DNA of 64,000 nt from Nymphaea colorata. Lineage: Eukaryota > Streptophyta > Magnoliopsida > Nymphaeales > Nymphaeaceae. Below are positions 13,501-24,419 of this stretch, piece by piece. The notes beneath the pieces are model-generated. The model did not search any database, was not told the DNA's origin, and saw only the letters and a list, made by a program, of their open reading frames with translations. The position numbers and the translations under genes were made by a program. The stretch lies in NCBI RefSeq assembly GCF_008831285.2, contig NC_045141.1, positions 13,132,106 through 13,196,105 of the forward strand, given 5' to 3'. Numbering within the stretch: position 1 is the stretch's first letter; each line of letters opens with the position of its first letter.

Positions 13501-14952
13501 TTAATAGAGCTTGACTGAAGCTCGGTTCTTCTGAGTTTGACCTAGGATTAGTTTTTCACTCAGAACACTTTTTGATCAATGCATGAGGCCTCCACTACAA
13601 TAACAGCACCTTATGTGACAATACTAGTGAAAGACATGATATATATATGGTCTTTCAGTGAGCCTACATGTTTACCTAATACCTATACATGTTTTAATTG
13701 CTCAACTTATCTTGACTCATTGTGCAGTTTGGGTTGTCTGGGGAGATGAGGAGGATTAGGGCCCCTTCTTGGAGTTTCTAAATTTTGTACATGATTGTGG
13801 TTTTGATAGCATTGGAACCTTGTTGCGCATTGACGCATTTTTCAATTTAATTAAAAACAATGTCACAAATATTGCCACTTTTTCTAAAAAAGGGCAAAAG
13901 TAGATGAAAATGAGAAAAATGGTAAATTTGCAAAATTTTGAAAGCAATGACAAAAATTGAAAATATCATGTTTTTATCATGCTTTCTCTTTCCCAGAGGA
14001 ATGTTTTTTAATATTTTTTTATTTTTTTTGAGGTTTCCCTTAAACATATGTTTGAATTTCTGTCAAAGTTTTTAAAATAAATTTGGTTAAAAAGCTCAAC
14101 GTTTTTGTTTTCTTATATTAATTTTTAATATTTTAATATCTTGAATTCCCAAGATGATGATCCTAAGAATAGCAGACTTTCTGATTGTTGCCTGAAAGGC
14201 ATATTGCTGATAAAAACTTGAGAGAAATATTTGCAACAATGGTTGAAACAATGTTTGGGGCTTGCTCCCATGCATTTCAGTTGATAAAAATGTGATTGGT
14301 TTGGGAAAGCAAATATTCATATCCAAGAAAATACTCAAGCTTGACAATATTCATATCCAAGAAAATACTCAAGCTTGAGGCTTAAGTGATCAGTGAACTT
14401 GAAAAGTAGGTATCAAGAGATTGTAGAAGTCAAATTCAAAAACTCATACTGTTTTGACAGTTTTCTGATGTTTTTTTTATCATTTGGACTCATATCTATG
14501 TACACATGAAATTTGAAGGTGACTTGCTGAAAATTTGAATCCCATTAACCATCTTGACCCAGTGAAATGTATTTTGGGCTAGTCATCCAACTATTATTTC
14601 CCGTGGTTGGTAAATTGCCTCTAAATTAGACAGATGATTGTGACCTGTAATTCATTGACGATACGTGTGGCCTGAAATTTTGGTTCCAAGTTGCTAAACT
14701 GAATATCGTTAAGTTTATTTATCATTATGGTCATTTTATGATTGCCAACTGCAAATAGTTTTACAGGAAATTTGAAGCATTCCTATATATAGGTTTTGAA
14801 TCTCACATTTTGTTCCTTGCTGGATTAATTTTTCCAGGGAGATTTACGTATCATTTGGAGGACTGCTGATGCTTCTGCAGGGAGACCCAACCTCAAACCT
14901 TTCTAATTTCCAGCTGGACCAGCGGTTGTTTCTTCTGATGAGGAAGGTCTGA
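7519..14952 (+). CDS. NRPB8: DNA-directed RNA polymerases subunit RPB8 (NRPB8-type), four coding exons
   Basis: Joining 7519-7591, 8476-8633, 9397-9491 and 14838-14952 gives an uninterrupted 146-residue protein, the usual length of plant RPB8. All junctions are GT-AG and the phases agree (V25 and L109 are split codons). It begins [20 protein letters not shown]. It then shows '[20 protein letters not shown]', '[20 protein letters not shown]', '[20 protein letters not shown]', '[16 protein letters not shown]' and the C-terminal '[13 protein letters not shown]', all hallmarks of the family. RPB8 is a small OB-fold subunit shared by the nuclear RNA polymerases and acts in the nucleus. No disabling change is visible. 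The third intron is 5346 bp, unusually long for so small a gene, and holds several repeats. The start is chosen because no upstream in-frame ATG belongs to the same exon and the N-terminus aligns with known RPB8. Confidence 0.95.
9641..9714 (+). repeat. 31-bp tandem repeat in RPB8 intron 3
   Basis: ATGCTGGAGACAGAACTTAA followed by TGATTTTGAGC occurs in tandem, with copies starting at 9641 and 9672 and a partial third at 9703. It lies inside the long third intron of RPB8. Confidence 0.9.
11280..11363 (+). repeat. 42-bp tandem duplication in RPB8 intron 3
   Basis: ACCTGTCGCTG(A/G)TTGTGGCC plus TTCATGAAACACTAGGATGCTT is present twice, starting at 11280 and 11322, with one base difference. The near identity points to a recent duplication. 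Confidence 0.9.
12240..13330. repeat. Possible transposon relic with CCTAGGCG-rich ends in RPB8 intron 3
   Basis: The left part (12250-12400) is dense in GCCTAGGCG, GCGCTTAGG and CTAGGTGCTAGC motifs. A similar CTAGGTGCTAGGAGC stretch appears near 13280-13310. Between them is AT-rich DNA with repeated GAACAGTTTTTCA motifs. The arrangement suggests the two ends of one decayed element within the RPB8 intron. Exact termini were not found. Confidence 0.35.
13370..13560. repeat. GAGTTGAGC/CTCGAGC-rich dispersed repeat in RPB8 intron 3
   Basis: Repeated GAGTTGAGCC, TTGAACTCGAGC and GAGCTTGA words resemble those of the larger element at 39730-40237 and of other short stretches near 11905-12030, 18190-18320 and 20770-20945. 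It is probably a relic of the same repeat family. Confidence 0.4.
14312..14379 (+). repeat. 34-bp tandem duplication in RPB8 intron 3
   Basis: AATATTCATATCCAAGAAAA followed by TACTCAAGCTTGA(C) occurs at 14312 and 14346 with no differences over most of the unit. Confidence 0.9.
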
Positions 14953-15557
14953 GTAATTTCCCATGAATGAGAAAATGTTCTCTGACATAGAAATCTTGAC
15001 ATAAGCTTGGACAAAAAATTAGTGCCTGAAGTTTTTAATACAGAATCAGTAGTTGAACTTCCTATGAGTTTCCAAAATTTTGATGAGCATATGAGCTGGG
15101 CTTTGGTTCTACACTTGCAACTGGGACAGATTTCATGGTTCTCGTCTATTCCTTTTTGAGTTTTAAATTTCATTCAACTGCTGAGCGGTTTCCAAAGACT
15201 GCAATCCATTAGGAGTTATCAATGGCATAGGAATTGAAATGTAGGGTTGTTAATACCTGATGATGCGTTGTTCGAGACAAGAAATCGGAGCCTGTGTCCC
15301 TTCAGCAAGGATATGACTTGCTATTGTCCTTGTGTGAATACCAACCTGACTTTATTTTGGCCCTTAAAAGCTGACCTCCACCTGACCTTACTGTCCTGGG
15401 TTGTGAAAAATCTTTATTTTGGTCAGTGCTCACGGTGCTCTTCTGAGTAGGCTTGGTTGCTGCATAGTAATAAATTGCCATTTGAGCTGCTATTGCGAGA
15501 CTTCTTCATGCCTATAGTGTAGAAATGCTTCAAATGTCTACCAGGGAAATGAAAGGT
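14953..15557 (+). other. RPB8 3' flank, probable 3' UTR
   Basis: This is the sequence after the RPB8 stop codon. An AATAAA lies at 15469-15474, and weaker AT-rich polyadenylation-like motifs occur nearer the stop. Which site is used cannot be told. No other gene was seen. Confidence 0.4.
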
Positions 15558-15750
15558 ACATTTAAAATCAAGTCTATAACATCGAATTTTCTACCTGAGC
15601 CACTTATTGCAACCTTATGGTTATGTTCCAGACAAGTCTAGGTGCCCGAAAGATACATTTAAAATCAAGTCTATAACATCGAATTTCCTACCTGGGCCAC
15701 TTATTGCAACCTTATTATGGTTTATGTTCCTGACAAGTCTAGGTGCCTGT
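15558..15750 (+). repeat. 97-bp tandem duplication
   Basis: ACATTTAAAATCAAGTCTAT, continuing through CATCGAATTT, CCACTTATTGCAACCTTA and GACAAGTCTAGGTGCC, occurs twice. Copies start at 15558 and 15655 and differ by a few substitutions and a small insertion. Confidence 0.9.
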
Positions 15751-16059
15751 CGACATGCCACTTTTCTTCTATACGCTTGTAAATATGACACTTTGATTTA
15801 GTGGAGAGAATGTCCAATTGACAATCACAGAACTAATTCAACTTAAATAACACGTTGATAACTTGATAGCAAAGGTGTCCTCTCTCTCTCTCTCTCTCTC
15901 TTTCTAATTGGAACCATATGTGAAGCGGGTTGCTGTTCTATTTTCTTCTGCACTATTGGCAGGTTTATTGGAAGTTCAGTCAACATGCACTTGTTTAAGT
16001 TGTTCCAATCTAGCCTTCTCGAGCTCTTTTACTTTGGATGATTCGAAATACAAATGCGT

Positions 16060-17000
16060 AAGGCATTATTTTCTTGATAAATTTTGAAAAAGCGGTCTGA
16101 AGTCAATTTAGTTGACAAGTTTCCATGCATATGAGATTGACCACCAACGCAACTGTGCTGAGACCCCGCAACAAAATGGTAGTTGAGAGGAAACGTCATC
16201 GGGCCCTACGATTCTGTGCTTTGTGTTATGAGTGCGGCGTACCTCATTAATGGGATACGAACGTCTATCTTGAATGCTGTTGTGCACTTTTTACTAAACC
16301 CAGATAAGATCATTTGTGAGCATTCAGATCTTCATGTTATTTGCATGATCAAAGTGTAACCAAAGATAAATTTTCTTCTCGTGCCAAGAACTGTATCTTT
16401 CTTGATTACACTTTTGACCCAGATGATCATCAAAGGCGACAAGCCGAGATGTGATTTTCCATGAAAATGCATCAACAGAAGGCCTCATTAAATCTGAGCC
16501 AATGTATTTTCCTTTGATCTAACAAGAGTAGGAAGCTATCCTCCTAGCAGTTTGCATCCGTAATTATCACATGTTCCTCACGTCGCCCATAAACCCATGT
16601 CACCACCGATCTCTCATTAACCCCGCGATGTCCAATCTGCTTCCCGAAGATGGTTCAGTTGTGTCCGTTCATGGCTAAAAACCTACCTGATTATATTAGC
16701 AACACAGTCATTCACGACTCCCATTGTAATGATCTCTTTATCATCTCCTCTAACCTTTTCCTCCCTTTCTTCCAGTAATCTACTGCTCATTGTGCATCTT
16801 TTATTGCCTTGTTTTTTGGAAGAGAACCTCTCCATTTCAAAGCCTCAGTCACCAATCCTCATTGGCAAGAAGCCATGGCAAACGAAATCAAAGCTTTCCA
16901 AGATAAAACTCTTGAAGACATAATGATTAATTCCCACTACCAGCTTTCCATCTCACCAGATAACTTACCTCCTTCCCTCCCATGGAGTCCCTTCCAGAAC
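16060..17000 (+). pseudogene. Ty1/copia pol relic (integrase core to start of reverse transcriptase)
   Basis: At 16149 the reading 'NCAETPQQNG' followed, after a 2-base loss, by 'VERKRHRALRF' matches the conserved copia integrase motif (usually C.ETPQQNGVVERKHRH). Further on in shifted frames are 'AYLINGI' and a stretch like the domain between integrase and RT. At 16830-16920 'FKASVTNPHWQEAMANEIKA' matches the beginning of copia reverse transcriptase. Stops and frame changes are many and the RT catalytic core is missing after about 17000. It is an old, dead fragment on the plus strand. Its LTRs were not found. Confidence 0.85.
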
Positions 17001-17329
17001 CAGGAATCCTTACTTTTCAGTTTACAGATCCATAAACTGGTTCTACTTGGGTACTTTTTTTTTTTATTATTATTAATCCATTCCATTCTGAATCTAATTT
17101 AAGCAGACATATACAAAGAAAAATAAGATTGGCTCTGTTTTGATGAAGAACTTTAGTAAGGCCCACCCAATCCTCACAGAATTGATTGCATAGAGAAGTC
17201 CAAGTGATTAAGTGACATTTCTTCCTGTCCTCCAAATCCCCCCCAAAAGAAATCCAGAACACTCTCTCCTAATGAACTAGGCAGTAGACACAGGAAGCTT
17301 AAACATAATTGACCGGTAGCCAATTAACC

Positions 17330-17780
17330 GCTGGGTAGATGTCGATATATCCTATTTGAATTGCATATTTGACTGAACCATTCTGAAAAATAGGATATGA
17401 AAAAAACAATGCAATATCTGATTAAGAAATCAGAACGAATTCAGATTTAAAAAATGACATCCGATCATATTTGGATGTGTATAACTATCTGGTAGCAATC
17501 AGGTTCTGATCAGATTTAGTTTTAAACAACTATCATATATCCAATGTTCTCACATTTTGAAAATCAGTTGGATTCAGTTCAAAATTTGGATCCAGATTCG
17601 GCTGTGAATGTAAAATCAGATTTAAATTGGATTTGGTTGTAAAATAGGATTTTGGATTTGGATTTAGATTTAGATACATCTTTTCTTTATTTGTATTCAA
17701 ATTCAAGTGTATGAATATCCAAAAAAGTAGATATAGTTAAGAGTATATCCAATATGTTGACAGCCATAATAACATGTTTT
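17330..17780. repeat. Dispersed repeat rich in GGATTTGGATT/GAATCAGATT words (copy 1 of 4)
   Basis: An AT-rich block of about 450 bp is packed with GGATTTGGATTTAGATTTAG-like words and their complements, beginning near TAGATGTCGATATATCC and ending near TATCCAATATGTTGACAGCC. Similar blocks lie at 21540-21860, 38340-38730 and 41530-41870. The shared word content and end motifs (GATGTC/GACATC) indicate one repeat family. Confidence 0.5.
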
Positions 17781-20700
17781 AATAAGAAAATTCTCTCTGA
17801 AAAAAGAGAACAATCTTGCTTTCCACCTTGCTAATTTCTTGCTGATTTTCTACTTCAGAGGTAAATACAACTCAGCTCACAACTTCCCCACAAAAAGTGG
17901 GAGTCCCATGTAGATCGAAGGTAAGCTCGCACGTCTCCATCCTGTATTGTGGCGACACTCTCACTTTCCTGAGCCGAGATTTCAAAAGAGAAGAAAGAAG
18001 ATTTCTTGTCATTTGCAAGACCTGCATTGCTTTCAAATTTCTTTAGCACAATTTTTCTTTTTTAAATTTTAATCAGAGATCTCCTTTTAGCAGTGCAGAT
18101 AACCAACCAATTCAGCATCCTTCTCCCCTTTTTGCTCTTTTCATACTGATTCAAAAAAAAAAAAACTTAATCAAAATCAAATTTGATCATTAATTTAGTT
18201 TTATGTCGCCAAAACTCAAATTGTACCTGACTTGGCCCAGCTAGCCGAGTCTTGGTGTGGATGGCTTGGGTCTTAACCCGTGACCTAGTAAGTGAACAAT
18301 CTCGATCCAACTCGAGCGATCACTAGGTTTGCCAACTATGGTTTGAGCATTATTTGTTGTTCTTATTATGACGATGATTATTATAATGGTTGTCGTTGTA
18401 GCCTTGTAGGGGCTGGGAGATGGCGTGAAACTCTGGCTCTTCTGGCCAAAATTATTCCTCGTTCGGTTCAGCTTACTAATCATCAAAGTCTTGGATTGCT
18501 TGTTGCAGAGGGGGACCGTGAGGAAGGAAGAAGGAGAAAGAAGAAGCAGAAGGCGTGGACATTTTTCAATGGTCACGTCTCATCACTCCGTAGCCATCTC
18601 TACGGCTATGGCCGGCCGGCCGCTAGTAATAGTGCAGGTACTGCTGCTACCACTATCAGCAGCAACGAGACGGCCGGCACAGGAGCGAATATGAGATTGT
18701 ATGCTTCTTCCTCACGGTACGTACGCCACTTTCTACTTTTGAAACCATGCCACCCGCTTAGCCTTCCACACGATGATCATTAATCGTCTGAGCTTTAGCG
18801 TTTGCCGCGTTTCTCTTGTTTCCACATGCCGGGCACGGGAACCAGGCAGTCAAATCTCTTAACAGTATGTTTGTTTTGTTCTTCTGGATTTGCAGAACAA
18901 ACATATCGTCCATATGTTCCAAATTCAGTGCTCTGCAATGCTCTAGAGTGGGGGTTTGAAAGCTAGAGAACGAATCGAGCACACTCTTAAGGAGTCCCAT
19001 AACAAGTGGAATGCTGAAGAACGGACAAGCAAATTATTAACTCTTGGAACACTGGCGCCGTGATCCCTTGTGCTATGCTTGCTACCGAAGAGAAGGATCC
19101 CTTGTTTTGTTTGCTTGAAAGAGCACATGTCAAACTTTTCTCTGCAACTTAGTCTGGAGAAAAAGCTTCACGAGTGACTTCTCCCATCATGAAAACAAGA
19201 CCTAAGGCTGCGCACCAATGGACTGCAGATGGTGTTCCACAAGCAAGAAGAAGTTTGCTGGCTGTGCAGCACAGTCGGTCCTGACTTCATTCTGGCACCA
19301 ACTTGGTCCTAATCTTTTGTCTCGTCCGACTCCGACCAGAAGGTGCATCCACAGTTCAATATCTGTGCAGATCAACATTGAGTTGAACTCCATGACATTA
19401 TTTAAGTTAAAGCTAGATAGTGAGCATGTTCAAGCTGGAGAAAAAATTACATATTTCTTTTAAATATTTGAGGAATTCCTACTTTTGGGTTAATCGAAAT
19501 AAGTCGGCAACTACAGCCAGTTACTTGGATCTTGAGCTAACTTTTCTCAGGATCTGTATTTGGTAATTAATGCAATCCTTAAAAGCCCTTTGGTAACAGG
19601 AACAGCGTGTGATAATTTCTATGTGGAATAGATTCACAAAACATTTATTAAGTAAAATCTTTTATTTATGCATCTACCCTAAATTTAAGACGGCCACATG
19701 GTATATATATATATATATATACATACATGAAACCAAAATCTCTTAAAACTATATGGCCCCATGGTGTATATACATGAAGCCAAACTCTCCTAAAACTGTA
19801 CGTTCTTGCTCAAGATAACACTGAAACACATTTCAGTAAAGATCTTAAATCCAAATTTGATTTGCTAAACTGCAGTTCAGGTCAAACCAGTCGTCCAATT
19901 CAAGGTATGTTTTAACTACATGCTATATAAACAATAAAAGGCGGATTACTTCACACGAAACAAAAATTTGAAACAATATATTCCTTACGTGTACAACAAT
20001 TAAAGGAACCGTGGGCACGTGTATAATTTTTTTGTGCATAGATAATTTAATATGCATAGCTGCTACATGTTTAGCATGGGTTTGGTGTCCATCCGAGCAA
20101 GATGTTTTTTTATTAGAACAAGTGGGTCCATACATCTTGTGAGTCTTTATCATTCCTTTTGTTATATAAATGAAAGGTTATTGTAAGGACCTGATCCACT
20201 CATAAGCTCGAGCCCTTAGTTTGGTAAATTCCAACCTGATCCCTAACAGTTTCAGGTTCGACCTCAAAAAAGTTAAGAGCCAGGTAACCATCTATTTAAT
20301 AACCCTTTTTATAAGCTCTTAAAGATCAATCACAATGTTCAATACAATACTAAATTTTTGAGGTGTTACAATGTTATTATGCTGAAATATGAATGTAAAT
20401 TAAAGTTTTTAGATTCAAATAATTTTAAATACAACAAAGGAAGGAACAATTTGATCCAAGGAACTAAAGAAACCCTTAAAGAGATCCTTAAAGAGGGCAT
20501 CTACTTTCCATTATGCAAAGACAGCCTGAGCATATGAAAGTTCGATTGTCGGTTCAGTTCTCATGAGTGCTATTTTTTTAGACTATAAATGATGGTGTGC
20601 AACACTTGAGTCGATGGATACGCTGTTGAAGCAACCTTAGACCCCAAAGGCTCGAAAAAGGGGGAAAGGGGTTTATGCATTTTTGAGTTATTTATAACCT

Positions 20701-21300
20701 TGTTCCAGGTGATGTCTTTCTAAAATTCATAGAACTGAAAGAACAAACGCACCTTTTGTTTGTCCGTTGTAATCCCAACCATAGTTGGCTGAGTCATGAG
20801 TTGGCTCGTGAATAGCTCGAGTGGAAAACCTAGCCACGAGTCAAATTTGGCCACACTTGCTCCTGACTCGGTCCAACTCGACTCTGACTTACCCGATTCA
20901 GACCGTGTCGACGAGTCAACTTGATGGCCGGGCGAACCGAGCATCATGTGAAAATAGTGGTGGTGGGCACAGGAACGTGGAGGACGCCCCCACAGAACCG
21001 AGCATTCCGGTCCCTGCCATTTTGGAACGGGACAAGCACCCTCTCTCGGATTATCTCTTCTTGGGCCGCAATTTAGTCGCTAATGACTTTGCGAGTTCCC
21101 ACGCATTGTGACGATGAAGCAATGTGGGACTGAGCAGCAGGTAACAACACTCTGAGTTCACGATTTTGTTGACCAAATCCAAGGTCCGATTTACTTGATG
21201 CGGAAGCCATCTAGTACACTTGGACACAGTAATATTATATTTTCTTTTTCTTCCTTAAAACTGCTGCCAAGTTGTACAAATAATGTATTCCTTTATTATT
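17780..21300. other. Intergenic DNA, no recognised gene
   Basis: The stretch contains short GAGCTC/GACTCG-rich repeat relics (18190-18320 and 20770-20945), a GC-rich patch near 18600-18690 with GGCCGGCCGGCC, and an AT microsatellite at about 19701-19721. The open frames (for example plus 18292-18783, 163 residues) show no domain I know and overlap frames on the other strand. A short gene cannot be excluded at 18290-18790. Confidence 0.4.
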
Positions 21301-21539
21301 AATTAATGAGTTATGTTGCGAACGGATCGGATCCGAGATCTTAAACAATTGACAAATCAGAAGGCTCGATCCGCGTGCATTCACCTCGACCCTCTAACAT
21401 TCTGTCTTTTATATGGAACTCAAACCATGTATTTTGCAAATGTACAAATATTTGTGTCTAATTTTAGAATGTTCGAATCATGTGTACTCTTTATCATATC
21501 CAATTTTAGAACGTTCATATATTTTCAAATCACATTCGA

Positions 21540-21860
21540 ATGTGAATGATGAAAAATTTATACCATATTCGAATTCGCAAATCCGATTTAATTTGAATCT
21601 GACTTTTAAACCAAGTACAAGCAACATTGTGATACATTAAGATATAGTTTTCTTTTATTTATTTAAAACTCTATCCAATCCGAAATTTAATTAGGTATTT
21701 ACTTAAATCTGACTCCGAACCTGAATCTGATCACTTGTTATTTCTTAAACCGAATCAAACATGATTTCTTAATGGGACATCATTTTTTATCCGAGTTTTT
21801 TTTAAGCGGTTCGGTTAGATATCAAACCTAAATCAGGTTTATTGACATCTCTACACTTAG
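21540..21860. repeat. GAATCTGA/AATCCGA-rich dispersed repeat (copy 2 of 4)
   Basis: AT-rich sequence with AATCCGATTT, GAATCTGACT, CCGAACCTGAATCTGATC and a terminal TTGACATCTC resembles the blocks at 17330, 38340 and 41530. It has no coding capacity. Confidence 0.45.
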
Positions 21861-24240
21861 GGCTGTGGGGTTGGAACACATTATATCTCATGTCTTCTAC
21901 CCTTCAAAAGCACCATATTATTGTGTCACTGACATTTTTTTTCCTCCTTAATAAAAAAATTTTCTTTGCTTTTCCATTTTTATCTCTAAAAGAAAAAGTT
22001 CTTCTACCCAATGTTGTTGTGAACAGGCGCATCGTAACACATATCAGTCGGACCGACCTATATGTTGTATTATACCGTATCCTAAATGTAGTGTAGCGTA
22101 TCATAAATTAATCATTTAATTCATATTTTTTAAAAAAATCAGAAAGGAATTAACAAAAATCAATAAGGTTAGGAAAATCAAGAAAAAGGTATTCCACACA
22201 TGAGCAAACTTTCTCATTCACCTACGAGTTCTTACCTAAATCAATGTTTTATCACTCAAATGGGTGATTTTTTTAGAAAACTAGCAAAACTTATTGCACT
22301 CCAAGCTCTTAAACATGTTTAGAAAGAGGGAGAGAGGAGTTCTTTAAAAAAAGAAAAGAAAAGTGAAAACTCATTTTATCATCATATCCTATGATAAGAA
22401 GGTGTATATCGGACATATTGTGTGATATGCTTACAGTAACATAAACATATGTGTATCGTATATGTTTGGAAACTTTAGAGCATTTGTGTTAAGCAACCGA
22501 ACTCTTTTGTTTGTGGAAAAGATCACTTACAGTGTTGATCGCAACTCAATGTTTCAACTTGAATTACAAAAACTTTAAAATATGGTTTCAAGTTGGGGCG
22601 ACCAAAGAGAGATACTGCTTCCCATGTGCCTGCTGCTGGCTGCTGCCCCGACTACTCTTTCTTTTCACGTCCTCTTGTTCTTTGTTCCTTGTTCTGAGTA
22701 TTGTCTACGAACTCCACACTTTCATCCGCACATGCCTCTGTCTCTTACTTGTCCTCGGTAATTCAAACGTCCGATTATTTATCGAGGGTACGGGAGGGGA
22801 ATCTGAGCTTTCTTCTTCTTGGAAAGAAGAAAGCAGAAGCACAGTAAATTAAGTCACCTTTTGCTATTTATTTATTTTTACTTCCAAAATGTCTCTGATT
22901 CTAAAGGGTCCCCTACGAGTGTAGCCCTATGTGGGATGAATTGGAGGTGTCCAGCAAACAGGGGATCTGTGGAAGAAGAAAGAGGCTCCGCTTCTCGTAC
23001 AATATTCTTTTCGTAACGGAGCATTGTTGTGTCCTTCCTACTGTCCCTAGCTGCGGCCTCAAACAAGAAACAACAAACCGGGGCCCGTCTTTTATTTTTA
23101 ATTACCAGAAAGGTATTCTCTTTTTCCAGATTTGCTGATACAGGTATAATATTTCCCTTCTTTTTCTTTTTGTTAAAATAATTTCGAAAATTTGTTTTCG
23201 AATAAATTTATATTTTGGATATGACAATGCTCAAGTGCCCCTTACCTTAGCAAACAAATCTTATTTCCGTCACTGATTCGGACTTTTTTTTTTTTTTTTA
23301 CAAAGGACAGTGCCTTTTCTTATTATTATCAAGTAGCACCCCAAGATAACTTAAAGAATGTGAGCCTGAAATTTTGTCATGTATCTTTCTCGAAACTTGA
23401 AAAGTATTTATGCAATCCCATAAAAAAAGTAAAAGCTGTCAAAACTAAAAGGCGTTATTATATAATTATTTGAGACTTGAGGAAAGACTGTTTGGAGGGA
23501 CTGAAGTACAACGTAGAACGTGTGGGTCATTTGCAACTGGTCAGGAAACCCATGCATGCTCTGTACCAAAACTGAAGTTTGAATAAGCAAGCCCTCTTTT
23601 GAAATTAAAGAGCCAGAAGCAGCGACCTAAATGGAAAATACAGGTCCACATGAATTCTGGTCTGCACATGAATCGCCTTCAAAACATGAGGCCCCATTCC
23701 TAGATGAACTTGAAAAAATTGGGCTCGTGAACGTTTTGAAAAGGGATTGTAAAGTAATAGTGAGGCGTGTTAAGGTTTCCCGCCACCAGCCTTTAAGGGT
23801 CTAGTGTGGGCTGACCATTATGGGTTGACCGATCGATGAAAGTTTAGTCACCAGTTTGATTATTACGAAAAGCAATCTTGTACTCTAAAGGCAGGGGAGA
23901 GGGACTCCAGTCTCTTTGGAATATCTCGTCTCACTTGTCTAGCATTACGGTCGCTGAGTTGCAAGACCTCAGCTCCAAACAAACACTCGCTGTAGAAATC
24001 CATAAACCCCATATTATAATATACATAGGAAATTTGAAATCAACCAACTATCTCAATTGCTCAATAGTTATTTTTCTTTTGTGTCAATAAAAACTATGGC
24101 AAACGTCCATTCCGTTGTTCGAAACAGCGACCAAGTGACAGTCAAAAATGCAAATTTTTGTGCTAGTTTTTAACACATAAATAAAAAATAACTATATGAC
24201 TACAAAGGTAGCCGATTGATTTCAATTTTTTTTCTTTTTT
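21861..24240. other. Intergenic DNA, no recognised gene
   Basis: Open frames such as plus 22511-22852 (113 residues) are rich in Cys and Leu and show no recognised family. No RNA gene, splice pattern or transposon end was identified. Confidence 0.4.
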
Positions 24241-24242
24241 CC

Positions 24243-24418
24243 TTTTTGAAGTCATTCAACCATCTAATCAAAACTATTTTATCTTTAATGATAAACAACT
24301 AAGATAAAAACAAGAAAAAAAATGATATATGCTTTTGTCATCTATTATTTGTTTCCATTTTTTTTCCATGTTTTTCTCTTGGATAAGTTGAAAGGTTTTG
24401 ATTAGATGGTTGGTTAGC
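24243..24418. repeat. MITE with inverted repeats CAACCATCTAATCAAAAC
   Basis: The left arm around 24257-24274 (CAACCATCTAATCAAAAC) is the reverse complement of GTTTTGATTAGATGGTTG at 24395-24412. They are separated by about 120 bp of AT-rich DNA. Related arms occur at 37216-37550. No transposase is encoded. The exact outer limits and target duplication are not certain. Confidence 0.7.
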
Positions 24419-24419
24419 C

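Noticed and set aside
18292-18783. 163-residue frame near a GC-rich patch as a gene
   Set aside because: No domain recognised, a comparable frame exists on the minus strand, and no consistent splice sites or conserved start context were seen.
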